From: CAZDHT01 sp964505325
GTDB taxonomy: Bacteria > Planctomycetota > PUPC01
Direction: 5' to 3'
DNA: 12,220 bases
Assembly: GCA_964505325.1 (NCBI GenBank)
Contig: CAZDHT010000168.1
Coordinates: 1 to 12,220, forward strand
The notes beneath the pieces are model-generated. The model did no database searches, had not been told where the DNA came from, and saw only the letters and a list, made by a program, of their open reading frames with translations. Positions 6,199 to 12,182 of the stretch are shown one piece after another. Position numbers and translations under genes: made by a program. Position 1 is the first letter of the stretch, and every line of letters starts with the position of its first letter.

Positions 6199-7140
6199 CT
6201 ACTTCCCGAAGAGAACAGCTTGGCGCTCTTTCTCGGAGGAGCGGCGCTTCTTCACAAGCCGGGTGCCGATCTTTATCCTGATCTTCCCGCCCACGCGCGG
6301 CTTGAGGCGATTGCGGGCGAACTCGTTGTACTCTTCGCAGGCGTCGATGCCAACGTATCGCCGCCCCATGCGTTTCGCGGCGACGCAGGAGGTCCCTGAC
6401 CCGCTGAACGTGTCAAGAACGACGTCGCCGGCAAAGTCCTGCTCGGGAACGGCGGCGAAGCTGTACATTGCGATGAGGCGAGCGGGCAGTTCGACAGGGA
6501 ACGGAGCAGGATGACCGCCTGCGCGTTTCACGTCTTCGGGATAGATCCACCAGACCTGTTGCGTCAGGTCAACCCACTCGTCCTGGGAAAGCTTGCTCTT
6601 CTCCTTGATTGCCTTGTCGAGGACGCGCGGCTTGCCCGGCTTGACATAAACGTGGATGAACTCCACCGTGTTGTCTTCATAGATGTTGGGAGGGAACGGA
6701 TAGCTTCCAAACATCTTCGTGGTTGTTTGCTTTTGCCATATGTAGACGGAAAAGAGGTTCATCAGACCGGCGGCAACGATCGAATTGCGTATGTCGCCAG
6801 CGATGTCTTTCAACTCGCGGGTGTGCTGCTTTCCGTTGACGGATTTCGGCACCGGCATTATCGGCGCATTGATGCACAGCTTGCCGTTTGGCACGAGCAC
6901 TCGCGCCGTCTCGCGCCAGACGGCCAGCAAATCGTCCAGGTATTTCTTGTAGGAGGATTGGCCGATCTGGCCCTCAACTCCGTAGTCCACCACGTTCCAG
7001 TACGGGGGGCTCGTGATTGCCAGATGGCAGCACTCATCGGGCATGCCGCGCAGGACGCCCAGGGCGTCGCCCGTTACGACCTGGTTCTCGAACGCTTCAG
7101 GAAGCTTCGACATTCGATGCCTTTTCTCCTGCGCGGTCAC
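6199..7140 (-). CDS. Beta-class DNA methyltransferase (N4-cytosine or N6-adenine) of a restriction-modification system
   Basis: The 313-residue protein has the catalytic motif IV TSPPYW (43-48) ahead of the AdoMet-binding motif I DTFSGSGTS (243-251) and motif II VGID (263-266). That order defines beta-class amino-methyltransferases. HPAPFPVELPARLI (210-223) precedes motif I, as is common in this class. TSPPYW with its Ser is most frequent in N4-cytosine enzymes; the modified base is not certain. The variable segment between motifs IV and I (about 90-200) probably contains the target recognition region. The start is taken as GTG at 7138-7140, giving a 4-bp GTGA overlap with the endonuclease stop. 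ATG at 7111-7113, nine codons in, is the alternative. The C-terminal tail is Lys/Arg-rich. It protects host DNA from the endonuclease encoded upstream. Confidence 0.92.
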   Translation of the reverse strand: MTAQEKRHRMSKLPEAFENQVVTGDALGVLRGMPDECCHLAITSPPYWNVVDYGVEGQIGQSSYKKYLDDLLAVWRETARVLVPNGKLCINAPIMPVPKSVNGKQHTRELKDIAGDIRNSIVAAGLMNLFSVYIWQKQTTTKMFGSYPFPPNIYEDNTVEFIHVYVKPGKPRVLDKAIKEKSKLSQDEWVDLTQQVWWIYPEDVKRAGGHPAPFPVELPARLIAMYSFAAVPEQDFAGDVVLDTFSGSGTSCVAAKRMGRRYVGIDACEEYNEFARNRLKPRVGGKIRIKIGTRLVKKRRSSEKERQAVLFGK

Positions 7141-8321
7141 TTCACCTCGCGCACGTCTGCCTGAAAGAGGAACTTGAACAACTGCACGGGCTCTGCGCGA
7201 AGAGCGCTGACCGCGTATTTCAGGCGCTTGTCAACGGACTGAGAGACGATCATTCCCCGTACCCGCTGACCCGGCCGCGCGAGCTCTTGCAGAATGTATC
7301 CCCGGTACCGCTGAAGCTGGCCAACGACCTTGTCACTGGCCCGCCCCTTCTTGAGCTCGATCACCACGTACCGCCTTTTCGAGTCTTTGACGAGCAAGTC
7401 GATGGGGCCGGTGGGAATGGCATATTGCCTGCCCACCAGCGCCAAACCAGCCTCGAGCAAGCAGAGGTTCAACTCAAGCAGGTCTTCGAGCATTTTCTCT
7501 CTGACTCGAAGTTCCTTGTAGTCGCTCGGGTCGATCTTCCGAAAGAGTCCTTTGTCCCGCGCCGCCACGAAGGCGCGGACTGCGTTGTCCACGTCGGAGC
7601 GGCTCTCGTAATACTCCATCGCGTCCGTTACTGATGCGGAGCGCAGGGGGTCGCCGTAGTGGCCGAACCAGTCCTTCTCGTTGGCAAACTCTGTATAGAA
7701 AGCGCGCGAACCGTGAGTTCTCGCAACCCGGACAGCTTCCGCAAGATGCCGCGGCGGTATGACAATCCGGCCCGACTTCTCGGCCGCCATGTACCTGGGA
7801 AAGGCAAAGAAGCCGAGACTGTACGACGAATTAAGAGCAATGGTGTTGTAGATGCTGCTTCTTCTGCCCTTGGTGGTCAAGCGGCCCTTCTTCACTATCG
7901 GAAATGTCTTCAGGTACGCGATGAGTTCCCTCTGTTCGCGTTCGGAAAGCTCCCGAAACCTGGATATTCTCTTTGAGACCATTTCCAGATCGCTCGATGT
8001 TCTCGCCCTGGCTGCAAGAAGAATGTACTCCTGCCTGCTTATGCCCTCTTCGGGGAACTCCAACAATAAGTCGAGAAGGAACAAGTGAGGGAATACCTTG
8101 ACCGTAGCCGACTCCCTGCCGAACGAGGGGTTCGAAAAGTGGTACTTCAGCACTTGGCTGCTGACCATTCCCGCCGGGCTTCTGGCTTTCAGAAACTGTC
8201 GTCCCACGCCCGTGATGAGAACCGTGCTCTTCTTGCCGATCCACGCCAGTCCCAAAGTGTCAAAGATGACTTTGTTGACCCGACCTATTGCTGTGAAGTC
8301 AGCGCGAGTGTAGCTTCTCAC
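7137..8321 (-). CDS. PD-(D/E)XK restriction endonuclease, NucS/DUF91-like nuclease domain
   Basis: The 394-residue protein has an N-terminal helical and target-binding portion (1 to about 260) and a C-terminal nuclease domain. Candidate catalytic residues are E275/E279, D308 (GPIDLL), E322 and K324 (VVIELKKG), followed by Q335 and R338 in GQLQRYRGYI, the pattern seen in NucS/DUF91-type nucleases. The arrangement is reminiscent of AlwI-like type IIS enzymes, but that assignment is tentative. It overlaps the methyltransferase by 4 bp. The GTG at 8319-8321 is the first usable start below an in-frame TAG, but it has only a weak GAGAAAG ribosome-binding site. The same frame stays open up to 8484 and continues beyond one TAG to an ATG at 8567, so the listed protein may be shortened at its N-terminus. 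The base composition is visibly less GC-rich than the neighbours, suggesting transfer. Confidence 0.82.
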   Translation of the reverse strand: MRSYTRADFTAIGRVNKVIFDTLGLAWIGKKSTVLITGVGRQFLKARSPAGMVSSQVLKYHFSNPSFGRESATVKVFPHLFLLDLLLEFPEEGISRQEYILLAARARTSSDLEMVSKRISRFRELSEREQRELIAYLKTFPIVKKGRLTTKGRRSSIYNTIALNSSYSLGFFAFPRYMAAEKSGRIVIPPRHLAEAVRVARTHGSRAFYTEFANEKDWFGHYGDPLRSASVTDAMEYYESRSDVDNAVRAFVAARDKGLFRKIDPSDYKELRVREKMLEDLLELNLCLLEAGLALVGRQYAIPTGPIDLLVKDSKRRYVVIELKKGRASDKVVGQLQRYRGYILQELARPGQRVRGMIVSQSVDKRLKYAVSALRAEPVQLFKFLFQADVREVK

Positions 8322-8567
8322 AGGCTTTCTCAGGGAAACGAGGCGGTTCTTGACGAGTGTCCTTGTGTACCGGCGTTGAACACGGTTCCAACGTTCGCCT
8401 TCGAAGCGTGCCAGTTCCCGCAGCCGTTTCTTGATCAGCCGAAGATTGTCAGCCGAAATGGCGAGCCCCTTGGGCTGATACCACTAAGCAGGGTTGTTCA
8501 GGTATTCGTCGACGTAGTCGCGCCAGAAACGGTCTTTGAGAAAGGCTGGTCGAGATGCTCTCGTCAT
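8322..8567 (-). other. Apparent 5' extension of the endonuclease gene, interrupted by one in-frame TAG
   Basis: On the minus strand, an ATG at 8565-8567 (AGGA 5 bases upstream) opens 27 codons, MTRASRPAFLKDRFWRDY and onward to NNPA, then TAG at 8484-8486. After that come 54 further open codons (WYQPKGLAISADNLRL onward, Arg/Lys-rich helical) that run in frame into the endonuclease GTG at 8321. Removing the TAG would give one protein of about 476 residues. The promoter at 8603-8631 fits the ATG with a leader of roughly 30 bases, so the upstream start looks original. Alternatives are a 27-residue leader peptide, or chance openness of the second part. Confidence 0.55.
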
Positions 8568-8602
8568 CAGGTTCCTGCCTCTCCAGCGGGGTGCAAGTTC
8601 CT

Positions 8603-8631
8603 ATGCTAACCAGCCGAGTGATGACTGTCAA
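8603..8631 (-). promoter_or_regulatory. Promoter of the restriction-modification operon
   Basis: On the minus strand, TTGACA (8626-8631), a 17-base spacer and TAGCAT (8603-8608) lie 36 bases before the ATG at 8567. The -35 is a consensus match. It is the only convincing promoter upstream of the endonuclease. Confidence 0.6.
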
Positions 8632-8658
8632 GCATCGGAACACGCCGCGGAACACGCC

Positions 8659-8687
8659 TTGAAATCACCCCGCCGAGGGGATAGTAT
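8659..8687 (+). promoter_or_regulatory. Promoter of the diadenylate cyclase gene
   Basis: TTGAAA (8659-8664), a 17-base spacer and TAGTAT (8682-8687) lie about 50 bases before the ATG, back to back with the restriction-modification promoter. Its TTGAAATC stretch resembles that of the first UroD-like promoter. Confidence 0.5.
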
Positions 8688-8738
8688 AGCGCCTGTGTTC
8701 ATCTGTGGCAGGTTCCTCTGGTTCGCCGGAGGGGTACA

Positions 8739-9692
8739 ATGCCTGAGAAGACCGGGAATCCGCTGACCACCAAGTTTCTCGGATACGCCCGCGACTTGGC
8801 ACTGGCGACGAAGTCGCGCGCCATTCTGGTCTACGCCGATGTGTTCAGGAAGGCGGGCTCGCTGGAGGAGTTTATTCGCAAGTGCAGCAAGGTCGACGTG
8901 GTGCTGGCGACGCGCGACGCGGAGTTGTTCGAGGAGTGCAAGAGCAAGCACTCGTTCGTGCTCAGCGTCCCGCCGATCAGGCTGACGCGGTCCGGCCAGC
9001 TCAAGATGGCCATACTGCTCGGCTTTGCCGAGGGTGTGTTTCACCGCGGCGACAAGCTGGTCTGCCTGAGCGGCATCGCCGACAGCGGCGTGCTCGACAC
9101 CGTGGTCTACGTGGAGACGCAGGATGAGTTCGAGATGTTCGCCTCGACGATGGGCGAGCAGCTCACCGACGGCGTCCGGCCGGAAGTGTTTGAGCGCCTG
9201 CTCAGCATTGCCGCCGACCTGGCCAACGAAGGCCGCGAGGGCAAACCCGTCGGCACCACGTTCGTCATCGGCGACGTGGACATGGTGTTCAAGCATTCTG
9301 AGCAGATGATCCTGAATCCCTTCAGCGGGCATCCCCGCGAGAAACGGAACGTACTGGACCCCGCGCTCGAAGAGACCATGAAGGAGTTCGCCTCCATCGA
9401 CGGCGCGTTCATCATCTCCGGGGACGGCTACGTCGAGACGGCCGGCGTGTTCCTGCGGTCCACCGTGCCGGGGGTGGAGCTGCCGCTGGGGCTCGGCGCG
9501 CGGCACCAGTCGGCCGCGGGCATCACCGCGGCCACCGCCGCCGTCGCCATCACCGTCAGCGAGTCCACCGGGACCGTCACCGTGTACCACGGCGGCAAGA
9601 TCCTGGTCGAGATCGAGAAGCCGCGCCCCATCGGCGAGGCCGCCCCGTCCGCACCGCGCCCCGTCCCGCCGACCGCCGATCAGAGCTCCTGA
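8739..9692 (+). CDS. Diadenylate cyclase (DAC/DisA_N domain) with alpha/beta N-terminal domain, DacZ-like
   Basis: The C-terminal half of this 317-residue protein carries both signature motifs of c-di-AMP synthases: DGA (221-223, in SIDGAFIISGDGYVETAG) and GARH (253-256, followed by QSAAGIT). The strand-rich end AVAITVSESTGTVTVYHGGKIL also fits the DAC fold. The enzyme makes c-di-AMP from two ATP. The N-terminal ~150 residues (ARDLALATKSRAILVYADVF onward) look like an alpha/beta domain similar to the pyruvate-kinase-C-like domain of archaeal DacZ; this comes from recall of the family and is not tested here. No transmembrane helix is visible, so it is unlike membrane-bound CdaA, and the DisA DNA-binding part is absent. 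The final 25 residues are Pro/Ala-rich and probably disordered. The ATG has GGAGG 6 bases upstream. Confidence 0.87.
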   Translation: MPEKTGNPLTTKFLGYARDLALATKSRAILVYADVFRKAGSLEEFIRKCSKVDVVLATRDAELFEECKSKHSFVLSVPPIRLTRSGQLKMAILLGFAEGVFHRGDKLVCLSGIADSGVLDTVVYVETQDEFEMFASTMGEQLTDGVRPEVFERLLSIAADLANEGREGKPVGTTFVIGDVDMVFKHSEQMILNPFSGHPREKRNVLDPALEETMKEFASIDGAFIISGDGYVETAGVFLRSTVPGVELPLGLGARHQSAAGITAATAAVAITVSESTGTVTVYHGGKILVEIEKPRPIGEAAPSAPRPVPPTADQSS

Positions 9693-9786
9693 GCAGGCCA
9701 CGGGCCCGGCAGGCAGAACCCACTTTTCCTGTGTCCTCTGGAGGAACCCCTCTGATAGACTATGGGGCAACCGGCGGAGGGAAGGC

Positions 9787-10791
9787 GTGACTCCGAAAGA
9801 GAACGCACTGCGGATCATTCGATTCGACCACCCCGAGTACGTGATGGGCGGGCCGCCCGTTCACTCCATCAAGTACCGCGGCAACGACCACGCCGGCTAC
9901 GAGGGCGGCGGGCACGACTGCCCCGTGGGCGCCGAATGGACGGACATCTGGGGCGTGCGCTGGCGCAAGATCGCCGACGGCGTGATGGGCTTCCACGTCG
10001 GACATCCCATCGCCGGGCCGCAGGACCTCAAGCACTTCACCCCGCCCGACCCCGATGACGAGCGCGTCTGCGGCCTCATCTGCGAAATGGCCGACGCGTT
10101 CAAGAACGACCCCGACCGCGGCCAGCAGTTCCTCGGCGGGCGCCACCGCGAGACGCTCCTCGAAAAGGCCAACACCCTGATGGGGATGGAAGCCCTCTTC
10201 GTCGCGTTCAAGGCCGAGCCGAACTTCGTCAAGGACGTCTTTCGAATGGTGATGGACTTCCACCTCGGCATCGCGAAGCACTACGCCAGCGTAGGGATCG
10301 AGTACGCGGGGCTGGGCGACGACCTGGGCACGCAGGTCGGCTCACTGGTCGGGCCGGACGTTCTCGATGAGTTCTTCATCCCCGAATACCGCCGCATCTT
10401 CGACTTCTACAAAGCGCGCGGCGTACTGATCGGCTTCCATTCGTGCGGCTGCATCGAGGGCGTCCTCGACATGTTCATGTGCCTCGGCGTCGACGTGCTC
10501 AATCCGGTGCAGGCGACCGCCAACGACCACGACAAGGTCCGCGCCATGACGCAGGGCCGGATGGCGCTCCAGGGCGGGATCAGCACGGCCATCATCATGG
10601 AAGGTCCGCCCGAGCGGATCGTCGCCGAGGTGCGGCGGAAGATGTGGCAGCTTGGCCAGGACGGCGGATACTTCTGCGGCCCGGACCAGGGCCTGCCCTT
10701 CCCCGCGGAGCACATCGCCGCGCTCGCCCACGCCCGCGAGGAGTACGGCCGGTATCCGCTGAGTCCGCCTCCGGGCGAGAGTGACCAATGA
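9787..10791 (+). CDS. UroD/MtaA-superfamily protein, second copy
   Basis: This 334-residue protein opens TPKENALRIIRFDHPEYV, as superfamily members do. It has FHSCGCIEGVLDMFMCLGVDVLNPVQ with H218, C220 and C222, and a C-terminal GGYFCGPDQGLPFPAEHI. The His-x-Cys matches the metal ligands of MtaA-type methyltransferases; the RQAGR signature of true UroD is missing. It is only distantly similar to the copy at 4872 (shared HSCG, the helix ending the barrel and the start), so these are old paralogs. The start is GTG at 9787 with GGAGG 6 bases upstream. tspO begins 31 bp downstream on the same strand, implying one transcript. The substrate is unknown; corrinoid-linked methyl transfer or tetrapyrrole chemistry are the family-level options. 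Confidence 0.88.
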   Translation: MTPKENALRIIRFDHPEYVMGGPPVHSIKYRGNDHAGYEGGGHDCPVGAEWTDIWGVRWRKIADGVMGFHVGHPIAGPQDLKHFTPPDPDDERVCGLICEMADAFKNDPDRGQQFLGGRHRETLLEKANTLMGMEALFVAFKAEPNFVKDVFRMVMDFHLGIAKHYASVGIEYAGLGDDLGTQVGSLVGPDVLDEFFIPEYRRIFDFYKARGVLIGFHSCGCIEGVLDMFMCLGVDVLNPVQATANDHDKVRAMTQGRMALQGGISTAIIMEGPPERIVAEVRRKMWQLGQDGGYFCGPDQGLPFPAEHIAALAHAREEYGRYPLSPPPGESDQ

Positions 10792-10810
10792 TCAGTCATC
10801 GGTGATCAGC

Positions 10811-10816
10811 AAGGAG
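10811..10816 (+). promoter_or_regulatory. Ribosome-binding site that decides the tspO start
   Basis: AAGGAG is 6 bases upstream of the ATG at 10823. The ATG at 10817 abuts it and the GTG at 10781 precedes it within the UroD-like gene, so 10823 is preferred. Confidence 0.7.
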
Positions 10817-10822
10817 ATGAAG

Positions 10823-11308
10823 ATGGACAGGATGTCCAAGGTTGACTGGGGCAAGCTGGGCGTTTGTGTCGCCGCGCCGCTGCTGCTCGGGGCGCTGGGG
10901 GCGGTCTTCACGCGCCAGTCGGTCGGGACGTGGTACCGCGCGCTCGAGAGGCCGGCGTTCACCCCGCCGAGCTGGTTGTTCGGCCCGGTCTGGACGGCGT
11001 TGTACCTGATGATGGGCGTGGCGGCGTTCCTGGTGTGGCGTCGGGGCTGGGCGGCGCGGTCCGTCCGGGTCGCACTGGCGCTGTTCGTCATCCAGCTCGC
11101 GCTCAACGGGGCATGGTCGCCCGTGTTCTTCGGCCTGCGGAGCCCGGCCGGTGGGCTCGTGGTCATCGCGTTTCTGTGGGTCGCCATTGTGCTGACGCTC
11201 GTCAGGTTCCGGGCGGTTTCGGCCCTCGCCGCGTGGCTACTCGTGCCCTACCTGCTGTGGACCACCTTCGCCACCGTACTCAACGCGTCCATCTGCGCGC
11301 TGAACTGA
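10823..11308 (+). CDS. tspO: TspO/MBR family tryptophan-rich membrane protein
   Basis: This 161-residue protein has five hydrophobic segments and the family motifs in order: WYRALERPAFTPPSWLFGPVW, LYLMMGVAAFLVW, IQLALNGAWSPVFFG and LLVPYLLWTTFATVLN. The length matches TspO (about 155-165). TspO proteins sit in the membrane, bind and can photodegrade porphyrins, and act in tetrapyrrole or stress responses in bacteria. The start at 10823 is set by its ribosome-binding site; reading from the GTG at 10781 would add residues encoded by the iterated TGATCAG (10789-10795, 10803-10809) spacer. It follows a UroD-like gene by 31 bp, which may be a functional link through tetrapyrroles (inference). Confidence 0.93.
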   Translation: MDRMSKVDWGKLGVCVAAPLLLGALGAVFTRQSVGTWYRALERPAFTPPSWLFGPVWTALYLMMGVAAFLVWRRGWAARSVRVALALFVIQLALNGAWSPVFFGLRSPAGGLVVIAFLWVAIVLTLVRFRAVSALAAWLLVPYLLWTTFATVLNASICALN

Positions 11309-11430
11309 CCCCGCCGAGTCGGCATGCACTTGCGCCTGGGCAGCGTCGCCGTACGGCAGGAGGCCCCGCGCTAGTGTCGTTTCAACAACGAAGTTGGAGG
11401 CGCCGAAAACGGTGACTGGCACCAGCGGCC

Positions 11431-11464
11431 TTCGACAGGCTCAGGCCGCCGTGAGCTTGTTGAA
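11431..11464. repeat. Interspersed palindromic repeat (TTCGACAGGCTCA type)
   Basis: TTCGACAGGCTCA (11431-11443) and TGAGCTTGTTGAA (11452-11464) form a 13-bp stem, with two G-U pairs as RNA, around an 8-base loop. The type is recognisable as a widespread intergenic repeat whose spurious translation on the minus strand reads RRPEPVEGRW. It is probably a mobile or REP-like element rather than host regulatory sequence. Confidence 0.6.
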
Positions 11465-11494
11465 CGGCGGAGCGAGTGAAACGAGCGGCGACGG

Positions 11495-11557
11495 AGCCGT
11501 TCCTTCGGAACGGCTTTCGAGTTTGCTCCGCAAACTCCCACGGCAGCTTCGCTGCCG
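11495..11557. repeat. Three consecutive perfect hairpins with three-base loops
   Basis: AGCCGTTCC/GGAACGGCT (11495-11515, loop TTC), GAGTTTGC/GCAAACTC (11519-11537, loop TCC) and CGGCAGC/GCTGCCG (11541-11557, loop TTC) have stems of 9, 8 and 7 bp. Each is perfect and separated by 3 bases. This could be a structured RNA, a compound repeat, or a terminator array after tspO; no T-run follows. Confidence 0.6.
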
Positions 11558-11710
11558 ACCTGTCCCCGAATCCGAGAACCATTTGTTCCCACCCCTGGCG
11601 GCTGTCCATGATGCCGCCGCCCCTTCCGCGGATTCGGCAGGCGAAGGGAGAAGAGCATGGCAAGCAGCGCATGGCCGCGCACCCGTTCATCGCCCGTTTG
11701 GCGAAATCGT

Positions 11711-11744
11711 TTGACATCTCGGGCGCCGCCGACCATGATAAAAT
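11711..11744 (+). promoter_or_regulatory. Candidate hicBA promoter
   Basis: A consensus TTGACA (11711-11716) is followed after 17 bases by CATGAT (11734-11739) and after 22 bases by the better -10 TAAAAT (11739-11744). The spacing of the better match is too long, so the exact -10 is uncertain. Confidence 0.4.
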
Positions 11745-11772
11745 GAGAAAGTGAAGCACAAGGAGTCGGGAG

Positions 11773-11964
11773 ATGCGTAAGGCCCGCTACACCTACTGGC
11801 AGGACGGCGACATGTGGCTCGGGTACCTCAACGAGTATCCGGACTACATGACACAGGGGGAAAGCCTCGACGAACTGAAAGAGAATCTCCGTGACCTCCA
11901 CGAAGAGTTGACGAGCGGAGAGATTCCATGCGTCCGCAAGGTCGCGGAGCTCGAGGTGCCGTGA
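11773..11964 (+). CDS. hicB: HicB-family antitoxin (short form)
   Basis: This 63-residue protein matches the compact HicB fold: MRKARYTYWQDGDMWLGYLN, EYPDYMTQGESLDELKENL, and a helical end EELTSGEIPCVRKVAELEV. HicB neutralises the HicA mRNA-cleaving toxin by binding it. This short version has no C-terminal DNA-binding domain, so autoregulation by HicB itself is not evident. The ATG has AGGAG (11761-11765) 7 bases upstream. Its stop overlaps the GTG start of hicA (GTGA), the usual coupled arrangement with antitoxin first. It appears intact, whereas its toxin partner is interrupted. Confidence 0.88.
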   Translation: MRKARYTYWQDGDMWLGYLNEYPDYMTQGESLDELKENLRDLHEELTSGEIPCVRKVAELEVP

Positions 11965-12143
11965 AGCGGGTCGCCCTCATCCGGAAACTGGAGCAGATGG
12001 GCTGCTCGATGCTTCGGCACGGCCGACGTCACGACTGGTACCAGAACCCCAAGAGCAAGATGTGCTAGCCCGTCCCTCGCCACCGCGAGATCAGGGAACA
12101 CCTCGCCCGACACATTATCCGCATGCTCAGCCCCGAGGAGTGA
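11961..12143 (+). pseudogene. hicA: HicA-family toxin, interrupted by one in-frame TAG
   Basis: From the GTG at 11961 the frame reads MKRVALIRKLEQMGCSMLRHGRRHDWYQNPKSKMC, then TAG at 12066-12068 (codon 36), then PVPRHREIREHLARHIIRMLSPEE and TGA at 12141-12143. Together this is a full-length HicA (about 60 codons). The family normally reads S/T-Q-P-V-P-R-H here, so the TAG sits on the conserved Gln and a single CAG-to-TAG change explains it. The catalytic His region (RHGRRHDWY) precedes the stop, but the second half of the double-stranded-RNA-binding-like fold is lost, so the toxin is probably inactive unless TAG is suppressed. Confidence 0.8.
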
Positions 12144-12166
12144 GCGGATATCGCCGCGCTCGCCCA

Positions 12167-12182
12167 GGCCCGTTCACGGGCC
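12167..12182. terminator. Short GC hairpin downstream of hicA
   Basis: GGCCCG (12167-12172) and CGGGCC (12177-12182) pair around a TTCA loop, 23 bases after the hicA stop. There is no T-run, so a terminator role is weakly supported. Nothing else is recognised from 12144 to the window end. Confidence 0.3.

Larger units (their letters stand above)
11309..11772. other. 464-base non-coding region with repeats and hairpins
   Basis: No credible gene is seen between tspO and hicB; the open frames here are spurious translations of repeats. From left to right it holds a REP-like motif AAAACGGTGACTGGCACC (11406-11423), a 13-bp hairpin repeat (11431-11464), three successive perfect hairpins (11495-11557), a stretch with nothing recognised (11558-11710), and the hicBA promoter region. 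Confidence 0.6.

Noticed and set aside
8628..9818. Long minus-strand frame (396 codons) opposite the diadenylate cyclase
   Set aside because: The plus-strand frame has DGA and GARH motifs, a promoter and a ribosome-binding site; the opposite frame has none of these.
10789..10809. Iterated TGATCAG (10789-10795 and 10803-10809) as a possible operator
   Set aside because: Only two units 14 bases apart, the first overlapping a stop codon. It resembles a common low-complexity spacer and has no promoter context.
11426..11557. CRISPR array
   Set aside because: The hairpins differ from one another in sequence and are only 3 bases apart, so there are no direct repeats with unique spacers.
11371..11901. 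Minus-strand frame of 176 codons around the hairpin region and hicB
   Set aside because: The translation includes RRPEPVEGRW, a typical false peptide from an interspersed palindromic repeat, and it overlaps hicB on the other strand.
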